From assembly GCF_019393635.1 (NCBI RefSeq), contig NC_057861.1:77259327-77323326 (forward strand): a stretch of 64,000 nt of DNA, given 5' to 3'. This document shows positions 33,754 through 44,106 of this stretch, piece by piece; position 1 is the stretch's first letter; every line of letters starts with the position of its first letter. The notes below the pieces were generated by a model. That model ran no database searches. It was not told the DNA's origin and saw only the letters and a program-made list of their open reading frames with translations. The translations under genes were made by a program, and so were the position numbers. Source of the stretch: Dromiciops gliroides (Eukaryota > Chordata > Mammalia > Microbiotheria > Microbiotheriidae).

Positions 33754-34751
33754 ACAGGTGTCTTCTCACACAAAAGTCCTACTTATCTCTTGGTTGGCAA
33801 TCCTATTTATACTTGCAAGCACACACACTAGTCTTACCCAGGCATTCAAGGCCCTGAATCTGTCTCTTACACAGACACACACTGGGGTGCTAGCTAGCTG
33901 TCCCATTTACTCACGAAGGCAAATGGGAGACCCACTGCACCCTCTCACTCAGACATAAAGGAGAGGGAGAGAGGAGAAAATATGATCAGTGGCTTCTAAG
34001 CACCTGGGTCATTTCCAGCTTCTGGGCTAAGAACCAGAGGGAGAGGATTGGCCCCTACAGGGAAGTCTGGAGTCAGAAGAAAGTGGGGAAGAAAGGAAAG
34101 GAGATGCCAGTCTGGCCCCAAGCCCTGGGCTTCCCTTCCCTAGCGGGGCACAAGTTCCTCTCTTCTTCTCATGGAAATTTCTTTCCCCATAAAGAAGGCT
34201 AGCCCAAGTCTGCACACCCCAGGACAGGCTACTAATCTCTTTCCCCATTCCCATTTCCTAAGGTGGCACTGGGTCCTGCTCTGTTCCTCTTTTCTGCTTC
34301 CTATCCCTGGATGAGCCAGTCCCTGGGTTCTTCTCTCTCCCAAAGCATGGTAAAGAGTAATGAGTTGAGGTGGTCTTTCTAGGGTCCCTTTTCTTCTCTG
34401 ACTGTCCTCTGCCTGCCAAGACACCCAGGTTGTATCCTGTCCTATCTTTTTCCCTCCCTCTCTCCCTCTTGGAATTTGTCCCCTTTGCTCCCGGCCCTAC
34501 TGGGGAAGGGCTGGCTGGACAGGTTAGGGGTGGGGTAGGGCAGAGGAATCCTTACTGTCTCTTACCTTTCCACACGGCTCTTCTGGGCATTGCACACGGG
34601 CCGCCAGTGTATTTAATAGAGAGCTCAGGGCGACAGAGTCCATAGAACTTTGGTTGGAGGTGAGCAGGCTCAGGAGGCTGGCAGGTCTTGGAGTTGTCCC
34701 CAGGGCTATCCCCAGCCATGCCCCAAGCCAGAAACAGACCACGCTCCGCAT
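24005..34751 (-). CDS. SLC39A4: SLC39A4 (ZIP4) zinc transporter, 12 coding exons, complete
   Basis: Plasma-membrane zinc importer of the ZIP family; in mammals it takes up dietary zinc in enterocytes and its loss causes acrodermatitis enteropathica. Coding exons in gene order: 34566-34751, 31940-32206, 31264-31465, 30449-30627, 30174-30342, 28389-28561, 27863-28006, 27592-27708, 27101-27155, 24614-24766, 24235-24422, 24005-24133. All introns are GT-AG, the phases join without a break, and the sum is 1962 nt (653 residues plus stop; human is about 647). Visible parts: a signal peptide ([12 protein letters not shown] start); a Cys-containing extracellular domain with the PAL motif ([13 protein letters not shown]); a His-rich extracellular stretch in exon 4; transmembrane segments from exon 6 on; the zinc-site helices [13 protein letters not shown] and HEVPHELGD; and a C-terminus ending EENITF. 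The start was chosen by the signal peptide and match to human exon 1. Introns hold SINEs and two solo LTRs. No canonical AATAAA was seen within about 300 bp after the stop. Confidence 0.97.
25010..25106 (+). repeat. Old SINE remnant in SLC39A4 intron 9
   Basis: Diverged head and B-box region (GAGTTCAAATCTGGCCTTAGACAC); L2- and MIR-like tails follow to about 25870. Confidence 0.7.
26122..26268 (+). repeat. SINE in SLC39A4 intron 9
   Basis: Complete copy, antisense to the gene, TSD aaaagagaagaga. Confidence 0.93.
26533..26682 (+). repeat. SINE in SLC39A4 intron 9
   Basis: Complete copy, antisense to the gene, TSD aagagcactag; a C9 tract precedes the poly(A). Confidence 0.93.
28840..28983 (+). 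repeat. SINE in SLC39A4 intron 5
   Basis: Full-length copy abutting and probably cutting off the end of the LTR at 28984. Confidence 0.92.
28984..29426 (-). mobile_element. Family A solo LTR in SLC39A4 intron 5, sense
   Basis: Matches the family A LTR from its R/U5 side (CCCTCTTGCACACAAATCC, AATAAAAGATT-type polyadenylation signal on minus) to the 5' terminus CCATAACA at 29419-29426. A TATA-like CTATAAAAG is kept. The 3' tip is missing where a SINE abuts. It lies in the same orientation as SLC39A4. Confidence 0.8.
29803..29945 (-). repeat. SINE in SLC39A4 intron 5
   Basis: Full copy in sense orientation, TSD cccacagcctttt. Confidence 0.93.
30968..31075 (-). mobile_element. L1 3' UTR remnant in SLC39A4 intron 3
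   Basis: Contains CCAGTTACGTGTAGAGATAG, the reverse of the L1 3' end; short and eroded. Confidence 0.5.
31541..31697 (+). repeat. SINE in SLC39A4 intron 2
   Basis: Complete copy, TSD aaaactttcaatg. It sits in an L2-like tail (TTCCCCACTGCTTACAGGATA). Confidence 0.93.
32305..32905 (+). mobile_element. Family A solo LTR in SLC39A4 intron 1, antisense, with a foreign patch
   Basis: Termini TGTTATGG and CTGTAACA with a perfect 4-bp TSD atct (32301-32304 and 32906-32909). A SINE is inserted at 32374-32515. Relative to the intact copy at 40132, about 190 bp of U3 is replaced by about 60 bp, of which 37 bp (32624-32660) are identical to SLC39A4 intron 1 at 34517-34553. AATAAAA is present near 32768. 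Confidence 0.9.
32374..32515 (+). repeat. SINE inside the intron 1 LTR
   Basis: Slightly shortened copy (CACTTAACACTTA partly lost) flanked by aatttaaacca/aagttaaacca. Confidence 0.9.
32906..33080 (-). repeat. MIR/CORE-type SINE in SLC39A4 intron 1
   Basis: Reverse MIR-like sequence (TTGAGGAAACTGAGGTTCAG core and CTCTCTATCCACTGTCCCAG end). The LTR at 32305 inserted at its edge. Confidence 0.7.
33081..34516. other. SLC39A4 intron 1, CA-rich
   Basis: Unique intronic sequence with (CA)n at 33722-33750 and several short CACA clusters; no gene. Confidence 0.6.
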
Positions 34752-36639
34752 AGCTCAGGTTCCCAGAAGACTCTTGACAAGGGTCAGGGTAGGTTTCAGG
34801 GAAGGAGGTGCTAAAGGACTTCCTGGAGGTGCAGGTGGGGACTCGGGGGGCCTGGACTAGGGATGTCTGGGGGCCTGGTTGGATGGGGAAGGGGGTGGGG
34901 GATTCCTGGTGCAGATCTTTGTCTCAGGAAGAGAAGAAAGAAGAGAACTGTACTGCAGCTGGCCACAAGAAGTCCTTGGGGTAGGGCTGGGCTGTAGGAC
35001 TCTTGAGGAATCTCCCAAGCAGGTATTTCCTGCCAGGCACTGTGATTGGCTGCCGCTCAGATGGCCCTAGGTTAACCATTCCGGCAGCTGATCCTCCCTA
35101 GATAGAGATGAGAACTATTCCAGCCCCCATCTCCCCATTCCCTCTCTCAGTACCCAGCTTTCACTCCCTCATTCTTTTGGGGGGGCCTAAACTTAGTCTG
35201 TTTGTCCATACCCTTTCCCCTCTGTTTCATAGACCTACTGGATAATTCCCCAAGCCCATGACCCCATGCAAAGTCTCCCCCCTTCCTTCTTTCCTTCCTT
35301 CACCTCGGGCTCTTTCTTATCTTGTTATTCAGCCCTTTGTCCGGTGAGATCCCGCCTACGTCTACAGAGAATCTGCAAAGCTTGAATTCCACCACGAGCT
35401 GGTGAAGGCCCAGGGTCTCCTCCCTGGACTCCCCAGGAGCTTCTCCACCTCCCATCAGACCATGCAGGTAGTCAGGGAGAGCCCATGGCCTGCCAGCTGG
35501 ATGCTGGGCCTGGGAGATGGTGTTCGTGCCTCCGTGTTACAGGCATGACACAGAAAAAGGCAAATTGACACAAACATATGGATTGGCAAACTCTGATCTA
35601 CAAAAACCAAAGGTGTTTTTAAAAGTAAGGTTCCTTAGACCAAAGCTCAGACAGGGAAAGGACCAAGATCTTTCCTGGATTTCCTCCTGTCTGCTGAGTC
35701 ATGTATTTTGGGGGAAGGAGAGAATTGGAGTCTAGGTCACAAACTTCCCAGAGCTCATGCTGTCCCAGTACCTGTTCTGAGCTTCTCCTACTCCTCTCCC
35801 CTCTCCTTTCTCCCTTCCCCTCTCCTTCCCTCCAGAATCATATCTGAGAATTCTCTTGGCAGCAGATCTAGGTCTGGGGGAAGAAACAGGAAGAGAAGAG
35901 GGATTGGAGGGGAGAGAAGTTAGAGGAGGGAAGGGTTTGCTGTTCTGGAGCCAGAGCACACAACCACTGGGGATCTCCCAGCACCAGGCAGTGAGCCGTA
36001 GACACCATCCCCTCCTCTCCCCACTTTTTTCTTACCAAAACCCTTTCTAGGCCGAGTAGAAGCAGTCTAGGAGACAACAAAATTCCTGAATTTTGCCATT
36101 TCATCACAACTCTTTCACAATTCTAAATACCAGAACTGGGGCGGAGGGGGGTGGGAAGGGGAGGGGAGGGGGGTTGACCTGGTTGTTAGGAACTGATTGC
36201 AACTGGGGGAGGGTCAGAAAAGGGAGGGAAGTTGGGGTTATGGATCAGTTTTATAATTGAAAGGGTCCTCAAAGACCATGTAGTTCAATGAATACCTGAA
36301 AAGAATCCCCTCTATTACAAACTCAAGTGATCTTTCAGTCTTCTCTTGAAGACCTCCTGGTAGGAAGTGTTGAAAATTAAATATAGTTTTTATCTGCCTG
36401 CCTCCTATAAACAGAACAGAGAAAATAATTTTATAATATCTCCTACAAAAATTAATAATAATAAGCAGAGACATGTCTCCCAGATTAGAGAACATAATGT
36501 CTCCTACAGGATAAACCAGATCAGAGACAGACAGGAAAAATAATACCAATTTATTTTGTTCCAAGAAGAAATATAAAATGATCATACTGGAGACCCTTCC
36601 AAAGAAGGGAGCTCAGAGACTTCCCTCTTTCTGAGAGTA
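34752..36639. other. Upstream region of SLC39A4
   Basis: Should include the SLC39A4 5' UTR and promoter, but no TATA box or CpG island is obvious. A GGTTAACCATT (about 35071-35081) resembles an HNF1 half-site. An exon-like segment (35365-35468) is flanked by CTACAG and GTAGTC on the plus strand and has one open frame; it matches nothing recognised. Purine-rich tracts lie at 36140-36180. Confidence 0.4.
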
Positions 36640-36977
36640 TGTTATAGGGCCTAGCATCCTAGAAGTTCTCTGGGGTACATCAAAGAACCTTCTCCTTGAG
36701 AAACTAAACCAAAGGACGGACATGGCTAAAGAGATAAGTGGCACTGGATAGGGACTGAGCTAGCTCCGAGACCATTACCCTTCATTCCAGTCACGCTCTG
36801 TGCTATGCCTTCTCCCCATGAAAAGTCCAAGGATTTCTCTCTTGGTTTCCCTTCCCCAGCCCCTGAATAAACTATTCTCTTATTCCACTGGATTTGTGTG
36901 CAAGAGGGTGTAATTCTTTAAAGAAGAATTCCTCAAACCCTTACCCCTAACCCCCCTACCCTATTTTCCCCATAACA
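36640..36977 (+). mobile_element. Family A solo LTR, shortened, 1.9 kb upstream of SLC39A4
   Basis: Termini TGTTATAG and CCATAACA, TSD agta/ggta. It lacks about 230 bp of the middle, including the TATA region, and keeps the AATAAAC signal. Confidence 0.85.
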
Positions 36978-38048
36978 GGTATATAAGGTTTTTTGTCCAC
37001 TGGTTACAGAGTGTAATCAGTTTCAATAGTATGATACAAATTCAACCCAGAAGCAAAAGCAGTTTAACAATTTCAATTTTAACAAGTATAGAGAAAATAC
37101 AGAAGCATCATGATAAGATTACAGGATTCCAAAAAATGTTTGGCAAGAATGAGTTAGCCCAGATTTCCCCATAAGATAGGGACTTACTATCCTGAGGGAA
37201 AAGAAGTCATCAGGTAGGGACTAATTTGCTAGCTACCTGCGTTCAGTTTGGAGTTCAAAGGACATTTTGCTCCTATTAACCTAGCGTTTAATGAAAAATA
37301 CTTTTGGATAACAAGGCACCTCCAGGTGATCCATACATTCATATTAACAAAGTAAACCCATTACCTTCTTTCCAATTTTAGATAATTCTCATTTTTAGGA
37401 AGTTTATCCTGCTAACAAGCTATGCACCTCTTCAGAACTCTCACCCATTTTCCTTGTTCTGTCCTCTGGGGTCAAATAGAAAAGTCTTAATTCTTCCCAA
37501 TCTTCCAAAAATATCCATTTGTCCTTCTCCAGTATACTTGAGGAGAGGAGGTGGGCTAGGGGTCTTGGGCTGGTTAATTAGTTGATAGAGTGAAAGTTTA
37601 GGGTCAGGGCCCCTAGACCGGTCAATTGGGGGAGATCACCAGAATCTTGTGTAACACATCCTGAGAGGTTCTGCAGGGTGAAGGGCCCTGAGCTGATCAT
37701 TGGGGGAGTTCAGGGACATTGGTTGGGGCTTGTAGACTTCCAAGTGTATGCTTTCACCTGGGAGAGGCTGCTGCTGCTGCTGTTGCTCCTCAAAGCTAGA
37801 GACAGGGACTTGGAGTACAACCAGGGAGGACAAGAAACTCATCACTGACTGATAGTTGCTGTCCACATCCTCCAGTTTCCTGGTTGGGAGCCTGTGTTCC
37901 ACAGATGAAGTCCCAGTACAGCAGTATCTTTTATGGGTATGGATGTGGGAAGATTGGGAAATCAAGGATATGAGGAATAAGGGATGTTCGGGTGGGGTGG
38001 AGGGGACTAAGAAACTACTGCTTCTGGCTCTTAAGATTAACATGTATG
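36978..38048. other. Unannotated intergenic sequence
   Basis: No gene or named repeat. A CAG/CTG-rich stretch (about 37766-37788) gives a chance polyglutamine reading frame. Confidence 0.35.
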
Positions 38049-38203
38049 GGGGCAGCTAGGTGGTGCAGTGGATAGAGCACCGGCCCTGGATTCAGGAGTA
38101 CCTGAGTTCAAATCCGACCTCAGACACTTAACACTTACTAGCTGTGTGACCCTGGGCAAGTCACTTAATCCCAATTGCCTCACTAAAAAAAAAAAAAAAA
38201 AAG
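38049..38203 (+). repeat. SINE (WSINE1-like)
   Basis: Complete copy with A18 tail; TSD not clear. Confidence 0.92.
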
Positions 38204-39339
38204 AGGATGGTGATAGATCTCAGGGGAGGAGGAAACAGAAGACAGACTTTATCTTACTAGAGCAATGACAATGCCTTCCCTAGAGTGTCCAAAGCTGCAG
38301 TGATAGACATTCTGTGTGGTTGTCTTGAAGCTGGGTTTACTGAGGTTAAAGGTCCAAGGAAACTATGTTCAAAGGAGAGGTAGGGAGGGTTGGGAAGCTG
38401 AGGATCATCACTAGGGTGCTTCTTGCCAAGTCCTCTCACCATATCGGCCTCTCCCTGCCACTTGCCCTTCATGGCCTTTGCCCACCTGGTTTTATCAGGC
38501 ACTATTTAGCCAGCTCAGCAAGTCTGGGCACCAGATCAGGTGGGGTCAGTCTCAGCTTAGTGTCTGGCTCCAAGAATTCAGATAGGCCCTCCAATTAGAC
38601 ACCCAAAACTTCCAAGTGGAGGGACATGCCCCACTGTGATGGCATCGGCCACTTTAGTCAACCCATTCCCTCCCCAAACACACCCCAAGGGGTCCTGGGA
38701 TATTGTCCTGTTCTAAATCAAGTGGAACAGCCCACACGAAGCCGGATTAGCCTTTTTCCACTCCAGTCTAACTATTGTTACCTTGTCATGGAATAATGAC
38801 CGAGTAGTTACATCTACAACAATTTGTTTAGCAGTGAAAGCTTTGACCACAGAAACAAATCCAGTCCAAGACTTGAGGTCTGCCTAACGACAAGGACCAT
38901 TGGTTTCTACAGTCATTACATTTGGGCAATAGGACAAACCTAGGCAAACTTCCTAGGCAAACTGTCTGGCACTATGCCTCACTACTGTTGTAGGGAATGG
39001 AGAGAGTCAAGTACCCCAAGACCTTTAGAGAGAAGTATCCCCCTGATAATCAGAATCACAGAGGGAAAGGGGAACACTCTCAGCATCCATCAGCTTCTCC
39101 CATCTTCTCACGTGGGGGTGGATGATCACATCTTTCTGGCCCACAGCTAGGTGAACGTTAATTCTAGAAAGGGTGGTCGCCTCCTAGCTGTTCTGTACTT
39201 CAGCCAATTTGCTTCTCAAAGTTCCAGTCATTAAGAGCAAATGCCCAAAGAAGATGGAGGGTGCTATTAAGTATTACAAGTGACCCAGGACAACCACTCT
39301 TTATGGTAACCCTGGGCCTTTTCCATCTTTATTTGGTGT
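38204..39339. other. Unannotated intergenic sequence
   Basis: No coding match; looks unique or very old. Confidence 0.35.
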
Positions 39340-40010
39340 CTAAAGAGACAGAAAATTGCTGGGGAAAACTGCAAGTATTACATTCAAAAGCTTAATCTCT
39401 GTTGGGAAACAGATGTCTATAAGAGTAATAAATAACCTGCTCAAATTCCTTACCAATTAGAGAGACGCAAACCAAGATGACTTTGACCTTAACCTTACCT
39501 GCACAGGAAAGGTAACAAAAGCAAAACATAAGATCCAACACTGGTGGGTAAAGAGAGAAAGAAGGAATTCCATTAGCCTGTCAGTAGGAACCCAGAGCCC
39601 TCTCTTTGAAGGGTAAAGTGGCAATATAAAATAGAAATTACAAACAGATCTACTTTGATTCAGTTATTCCACTGCTAGGACTTTGTCCTTAAGATATCAC
39701 AAAAAAGCTTCCCCCCAAAATAGTAATTGCTCTTTATTCATGATACTGGAAAAACTGGAAATAACCTCTGTTCAGTGGCTGAATTCTGGTATGCTGTGGC
39801 ACTATATAAAACATATAAATATGAAAGATAGAAGGGAAACATGGAAAGAACCTGAATGAAATGATGCAAAATAACATTAAGAGAAGCAGAACAATATATA
39901 CCCATTAACTACAACAATAAGAAAACAAAGCCCAATGGCAGACATGAGGGAAACAGATTTGTCAGTTTGGTTTTACTTTGTGAAAAGATCCAATATACTA
40001 TGCTAAGGAT
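39340..40010 (+). mobile_element. Eroded L1 3' end
   Basis: Follows the L1 ORF2-end/3'-UTR pattern (CAGTTATTCCACTGCTAGGAC, GAAAAACTGGAAATAACC, GGAAAGAACCTGAATGAAATGATG), strongly diverged. Confidence 0.55.
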
Positions 40011-40131
40011 TTTATGTAAAATTTGATTTCTTATTTTGCATGTTTCATTAGTCCTACTGATGGTTGTTTATAATAACTTGGTAAAAAGTATCATTGAGTA
40101 TACAGGTAAAGAGAAGGAAGTGACAGACTGT

Positions 40132-40702
40132 TGTTATGGTTCCAGAGCACCCCAGAAGTTCTCTGGGATAAATCAAAGAACCTTCTTGAGAAACTAAACC
40201 AAAGGACAGACACACCTAAAGAGATAAGTGGCACTGGACTGGGACTGAGCTAGCTCCTGGACCACCACCCTTCATTCCAGTCTCTCCCACCCCTGGGGGG
40301 ATAAGATCAGGTGTGGCTGCTGCCTTTGTGGCATAAGGAGGAGAGATGGCTTGAGAGATCCACAGCCACCCCTCACCCAACTCCCCCAGCCACCACCAGT
40401 GGGGGATGATCCTCCCTCAATAAGGGAACTTTCCACAGTCAGATGATCAACCCCATCAGTCCTCTATAAAAGTATCTCTCTCCTGCTCGAGGAGATTGGT
40501 ATCTCAGAGCCACCCCTCTGTGCTATGCCTTCTCCCCATGAGAAGAAGTCCAAGGATTTCTCTCTTGGTTTCCTTTCCCTAGCACCCTAAATAAACTATT
40601 ATTTTATTCTAATTGGATTTGTGTATAAGAGGGTGTCATTCTTTAAAGAGGAATTCCTAAGGACCCCTATCCCAAACCCCTCCCACCTATTTCCCCATAA
40701 CA
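40132..40702 (+). mobile_element. Family A solo LTR, complete reference copy
   Basis: 571 bp, termini TGTTATGG and CCATAACA, perfect 4-bp TSD ctgt (40128-40131 and 40703-40706). CTATAAAAG (about 40463) and AATAAAC (about 40590) mark the U3/R region. It is the best-preserved of the five family A copies; a 4-bp TSD suits a class I (gammaretrovirus-like) ERV. Confidence 0.92.
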
Positions 40703-40733
40703 CTGTGAAGGATAAACTTTTAAAGTCAGTAGA

Positions 40734-41190
40734 GGCTTGACCAAATCATTTCCTTACTCAAAAAAGCCTAGGAAGCTTCCTGTTGCCTCTGGGGTAAAAT
40801 ACAAATTCCTCAGTTTGGCATTTAAAGCCTTTTACAAACTGGCTCCAACCTATTTAGAATGGTTCAGCTCAGCTTCCACTCCTACTCTCATAAAGCAGGC
40901 CTTCTTAAACTTTTTCTACTCTCGACCCCTTTTCCCCCAAGAAGTTTTACATGATCCCGGGTATATAGGTATATAAAATAGGTATAAAGAACCTTTTACT
41001 GTTGTCAAATTTTTTGAGACCCCTGCTCCTGCATTAGTTAGTTATGAGACCCCAGGGTCACGACCCACAGTTTAAGAGGCTAGGTCATAAAAGACATTCC
41101 ATCTCCTGCCTCCACACCTCTAGGAGGGCTGTTCCCAAACTGGGTCTGCTCTCCCTGACTTCAGCTTCTGGGAATACCTAATTAACTTCA
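40734..41190 (+). mobile_element. L2-type LINE tail, split by a hAT MITE
   Basis: Eroded L2 3' end (GGGGTAAAATACAAATTCCTC, TTTGGCATTTAAAGCC, TGGCTCCAACCTA), resuming after the MITE at 41085. Confidence 0.65.
40896..41084. mobile_element. hAT-type MITE, 189 bp
   Basis: Imperfect terminal inverted repeats (CAGGCCTTCTTAAACT at the left; CCTAGCCTCTTAAACT read inward from the right) and an 8-bp TSD tcataaag/tcataaaa (40888-40895 and 41085-41092). The 8-bp duplication is typical of hAT transposons. No transposase is encoded. Confidence 0.82.
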
Positions 41191-41243
41191 GGTACCCCCA
41201 TCACCGTTAACTATATATGTGTGAATATATTTATATATTTATT

Positions 41244-41246
<3 letters not shown>

Positions 41247-41277
<31 letters not shown>
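41247..41277 (+). repeat. (TG)n microsatellite
   Basis: About fifteen TG units; a shorter (CA)n follows at 41861-41877. Confidence 0.95.
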
Positions 41278-41278
<1 letters not shown>

Positions 41279-42589
41279 CTGTACACATACATAGTTTTCC
41301 ATTTACTTAAGTGAGCCATTTTGCAGACTTGGTAAAGTGGTTTTTACTTAATGCAAATTTGCCCATAGACTTGTGGGAGGGAGGCAATTAGGAAGAGGGC
41401 CAGCACTAAGTTCAAGGTCATCTCAGGTGAGGACAGAGAAGCAAGAGCAGGAACGGGTAGGGGCAGGGCTGGCCATGTGGGAGCCAGAAATAGATATAGA
41501 CAGGAGAGGAAAGGTGACACATGGGGCCGGGGCCAGACACGTGGTGCTCAAGCACGGACAGACTGAAGCCAAACATGAGGGCAGTGGGCAGAGCAGCAAT
41601 AGCCTTTTCCGAGTCCTTCTACTTTCCCTTGGACTTTTTGGGGGGCGGTTGGAAGGAGGGAGGGTGGAAAGGCTACAGAGCTATGGGCTGCAAAGTATTG
41701 TGCAGTGAAGTTAACACAATTTATTTTCTTGGAATGTGGATTTCTTTCAGAATTCTTTACATAAAGTTGAGCTTGTATAATGTGAATTGCTGTAAAGCAA
41801 GAATTGTCTGCATTATTTTATATTGAACTTACCTGTATACTTTGTTTTAACAAAAATCAAACACACACACACACACAGAGCTGTAAATCTATCAGTGGCT
41901 TTCTTCTAGGTTCAAAGGGCAGAGTACTTTCTGATGGCAGAACTTCCAGGAAACATTTCTTCCCCTCTTTGCATTCTCTCTTCAGCACTAATAATCAACC
42001 TAAACCTTGATTTTAGTCGGCCTCAAATTGTTCTCCACTAGTTTCCTGTTTGTTTTTTTCCCTTTGTTTACACTATCCTTTATGCCAGAAATGAGCTGAC
42101 AGCAGCTCCATTTGTTAATACCCTGCATATCCTTTCCCACTGCCTCCCCACCCATCCCCTATCCCCATCCAGTACTTCAGGGGCACTTAGCAACATTCTA
42201 GTTTTTTGTTATTTCGGAGTTCAGGAGTCATTCTGATTTAATTTTGTACCTCCTCCAGCAATGACAACAGACCTCTCTGTCTAGCCATCATTTAATAAAT
42301 GTTTAGTTTAGGCTCAAACTTCCTGAAGTCAGGGACTATGCCTAATCTTTCCTTGTACACATAACTTAACATTTACTAAGTGACTCATATATGCACAACC
42401 CCCAAGACAAAAGTTTCTGCCCTCAAAGAGCTTAAATTTTTTCTAGGGGACATATATGTACACAGACACATAAACACAAAGTAATTTCAGGAGGGAGGGA
42501 GCATTAAGAAATATGAAAGGTTCATGAAGGTGGCACTTTCCTGAATGCATAGGAAGCATTTAAAAAGTGATAAATGAATGATGCTAGGA
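41278..42589. other. Unannotated intergenic sequence
   Basis: No gene. A MIR/L3-like old repeat (about 42330-42570) with TCTGCCCTCAAAGAGCTTA is likely. Confidence 0.35.
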
Positions 42590-42959
42590 GTCCAGACAAG
42601 ATGGCAGAGAAGCAAAAAGTATAGCCCAGCTCCTCCAAGACAACTCCACCAAGATATAAGAAATACACCAAACTGAATCGTAGTTGAGTAAATCCAAGAA
42701 GAAAAAAATCACAGTGAGTCATTTTTTTTCAGCCCAGGTCACCAGAGAGAGGCAGAGAGCTCTGTGGACATTAGGCTTGAGGTCTGGCCAGGAGCAGGCC
42801 AAGGAGCATTCCAGCTGTATTCTGACCACTCTGGGGACACTGAGAGCTTAGACATCCTCAGCCTATTCCTGAGATCCTGGAATGAACCAACACTCTGGGA
42901 AAAGTAGCAACAGGACCAGCCTAAACCCTCCCTCCAGAAGCAAAGCAGCACCCAGGCCT

Positions 42960-43270
42960 TGCTGTTGTTTTTTTTTCTATTTTGAGGTTTTGCATTACTG
43001 CTCTGATTTTTTCTCTTATAACAGGATTAATGCAGAAATAGGATTAATGTTATTATGTGTATATATATATATATTTGTGTGTGTGTATAGATATATATCT
43101 ATATGTATATGTATATAGATAAAACCTATATCAGATTACCTGCTGTCTAGGGGAGGGAGGGGAGGGAGGGAGAAAAATCTGAAATTGTAAAGCTTGTATG
43201 AACAAAAGTTGAGAACTATCTTTACATGTAATGGAAAAAATAAAATACCTTATATGTAAAAAAAAAAAAA
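42960..43270 (+). mobile_element. Short L1 3' end with TSD
   Basis: 5'-truncated L1 3' UTR (ACCTATATCAGATTACCTGC, GGGAGG tract, TTTACATGTAATGGAAAAAA, AATAAAATAC, poly(A)), flanked by aaagcagcacccaggcct (about 42942-42959 and 43271-43288). An expanded TA/TG stretch lies at 43047-43118. Confidence 0.85.
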
Positions 43271-43634
43271 AAGCAGCACCCAGGCCTAACCTCAAGTTTG
43301 AAGTCAGGAAGTAATCTGGAAGAATGGGCAGACAAAAACCGAAACCCACACTGGGCTATTATATTGGCAGGGCTGCTTTGTGACACAAAAGCAGAAAAAG
43401 AGAATGACTCCAAAATCTCAACAAAGCAAGGCCTTGGAGGAAAACAGTTTGACCTCAAACTCAACTAGAATTCCTAGAAAAGATGAAGCAAGACAAAATT
43501 TTTATAAATGGAATGAGATGAAAAATGCTATCTGCCTCTCAAGAGAGGAGAAAACTACGGAAGGATTACTTTATAGAACTAGAAAAAATAACAATTCATC
43601 AGGATGAAAAAAAAAGATCAAGAATGTCAGGAAA

Positions 43635-43757
43635 GGGGCAGCTAGATGGCGCAGTGGATAGAGCACCGGCCCTGGATTCAGGAGTACCTGAGTTCAAATC
43701 CGGCCTCAGACACTTAACACTCACTAGCTGTGTGACCCTGGGCAAAAAAAAAAAAAA
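43635..43757 (+). repeat. SINE, 3'-shortened
   Basis: Ends at GACCCTGGGCA followed directly by poly(A), lacking the usual CAAGTCACTTAACC end. TSD gtcaggaaa. Confidence 0.9.
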
Positions 43758-44106
43758 AGTCAGGAAAAAAAGGCCTAGCTAGGCTTCAAACTACACTACA
43801 AAATAGTAATCACTCAAATAATTTTATGCTGGCTAAGAGACAGAGGCTGAGTAGTGGAAGGGATTAAACACACAACAAAGCAAATGAGCACAGAAACCCG
43901 GTGTGTGATAAACCCAAAGATCTTAGCTAGTGGAACAAGAACTTACTTTGTCAACAACAGAAAGAAGTCTGGCAGAAAGTAGCTAGAAACCAAAAGCTCA
44001 TATTCAATACCAAAACCATCCAAATTGGAATATGACTTAGACATGAAGCCTGGCATCATAAACAAATTAGAGGAACAAGGGAGAAATTACCTGTCAGATC
44101 TAAGGT

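Noticed and set aside
37636-38043. Minus-strand frame with a polyglutamine run
   Set aside because: A short CTG-rich stretch in non-coding sequence; no domain, homologue or splice context.
41373-41708. 111-codon plus-strand frame
   Set aside because: Purine-rich intergenic sequence without homology or splice signals.
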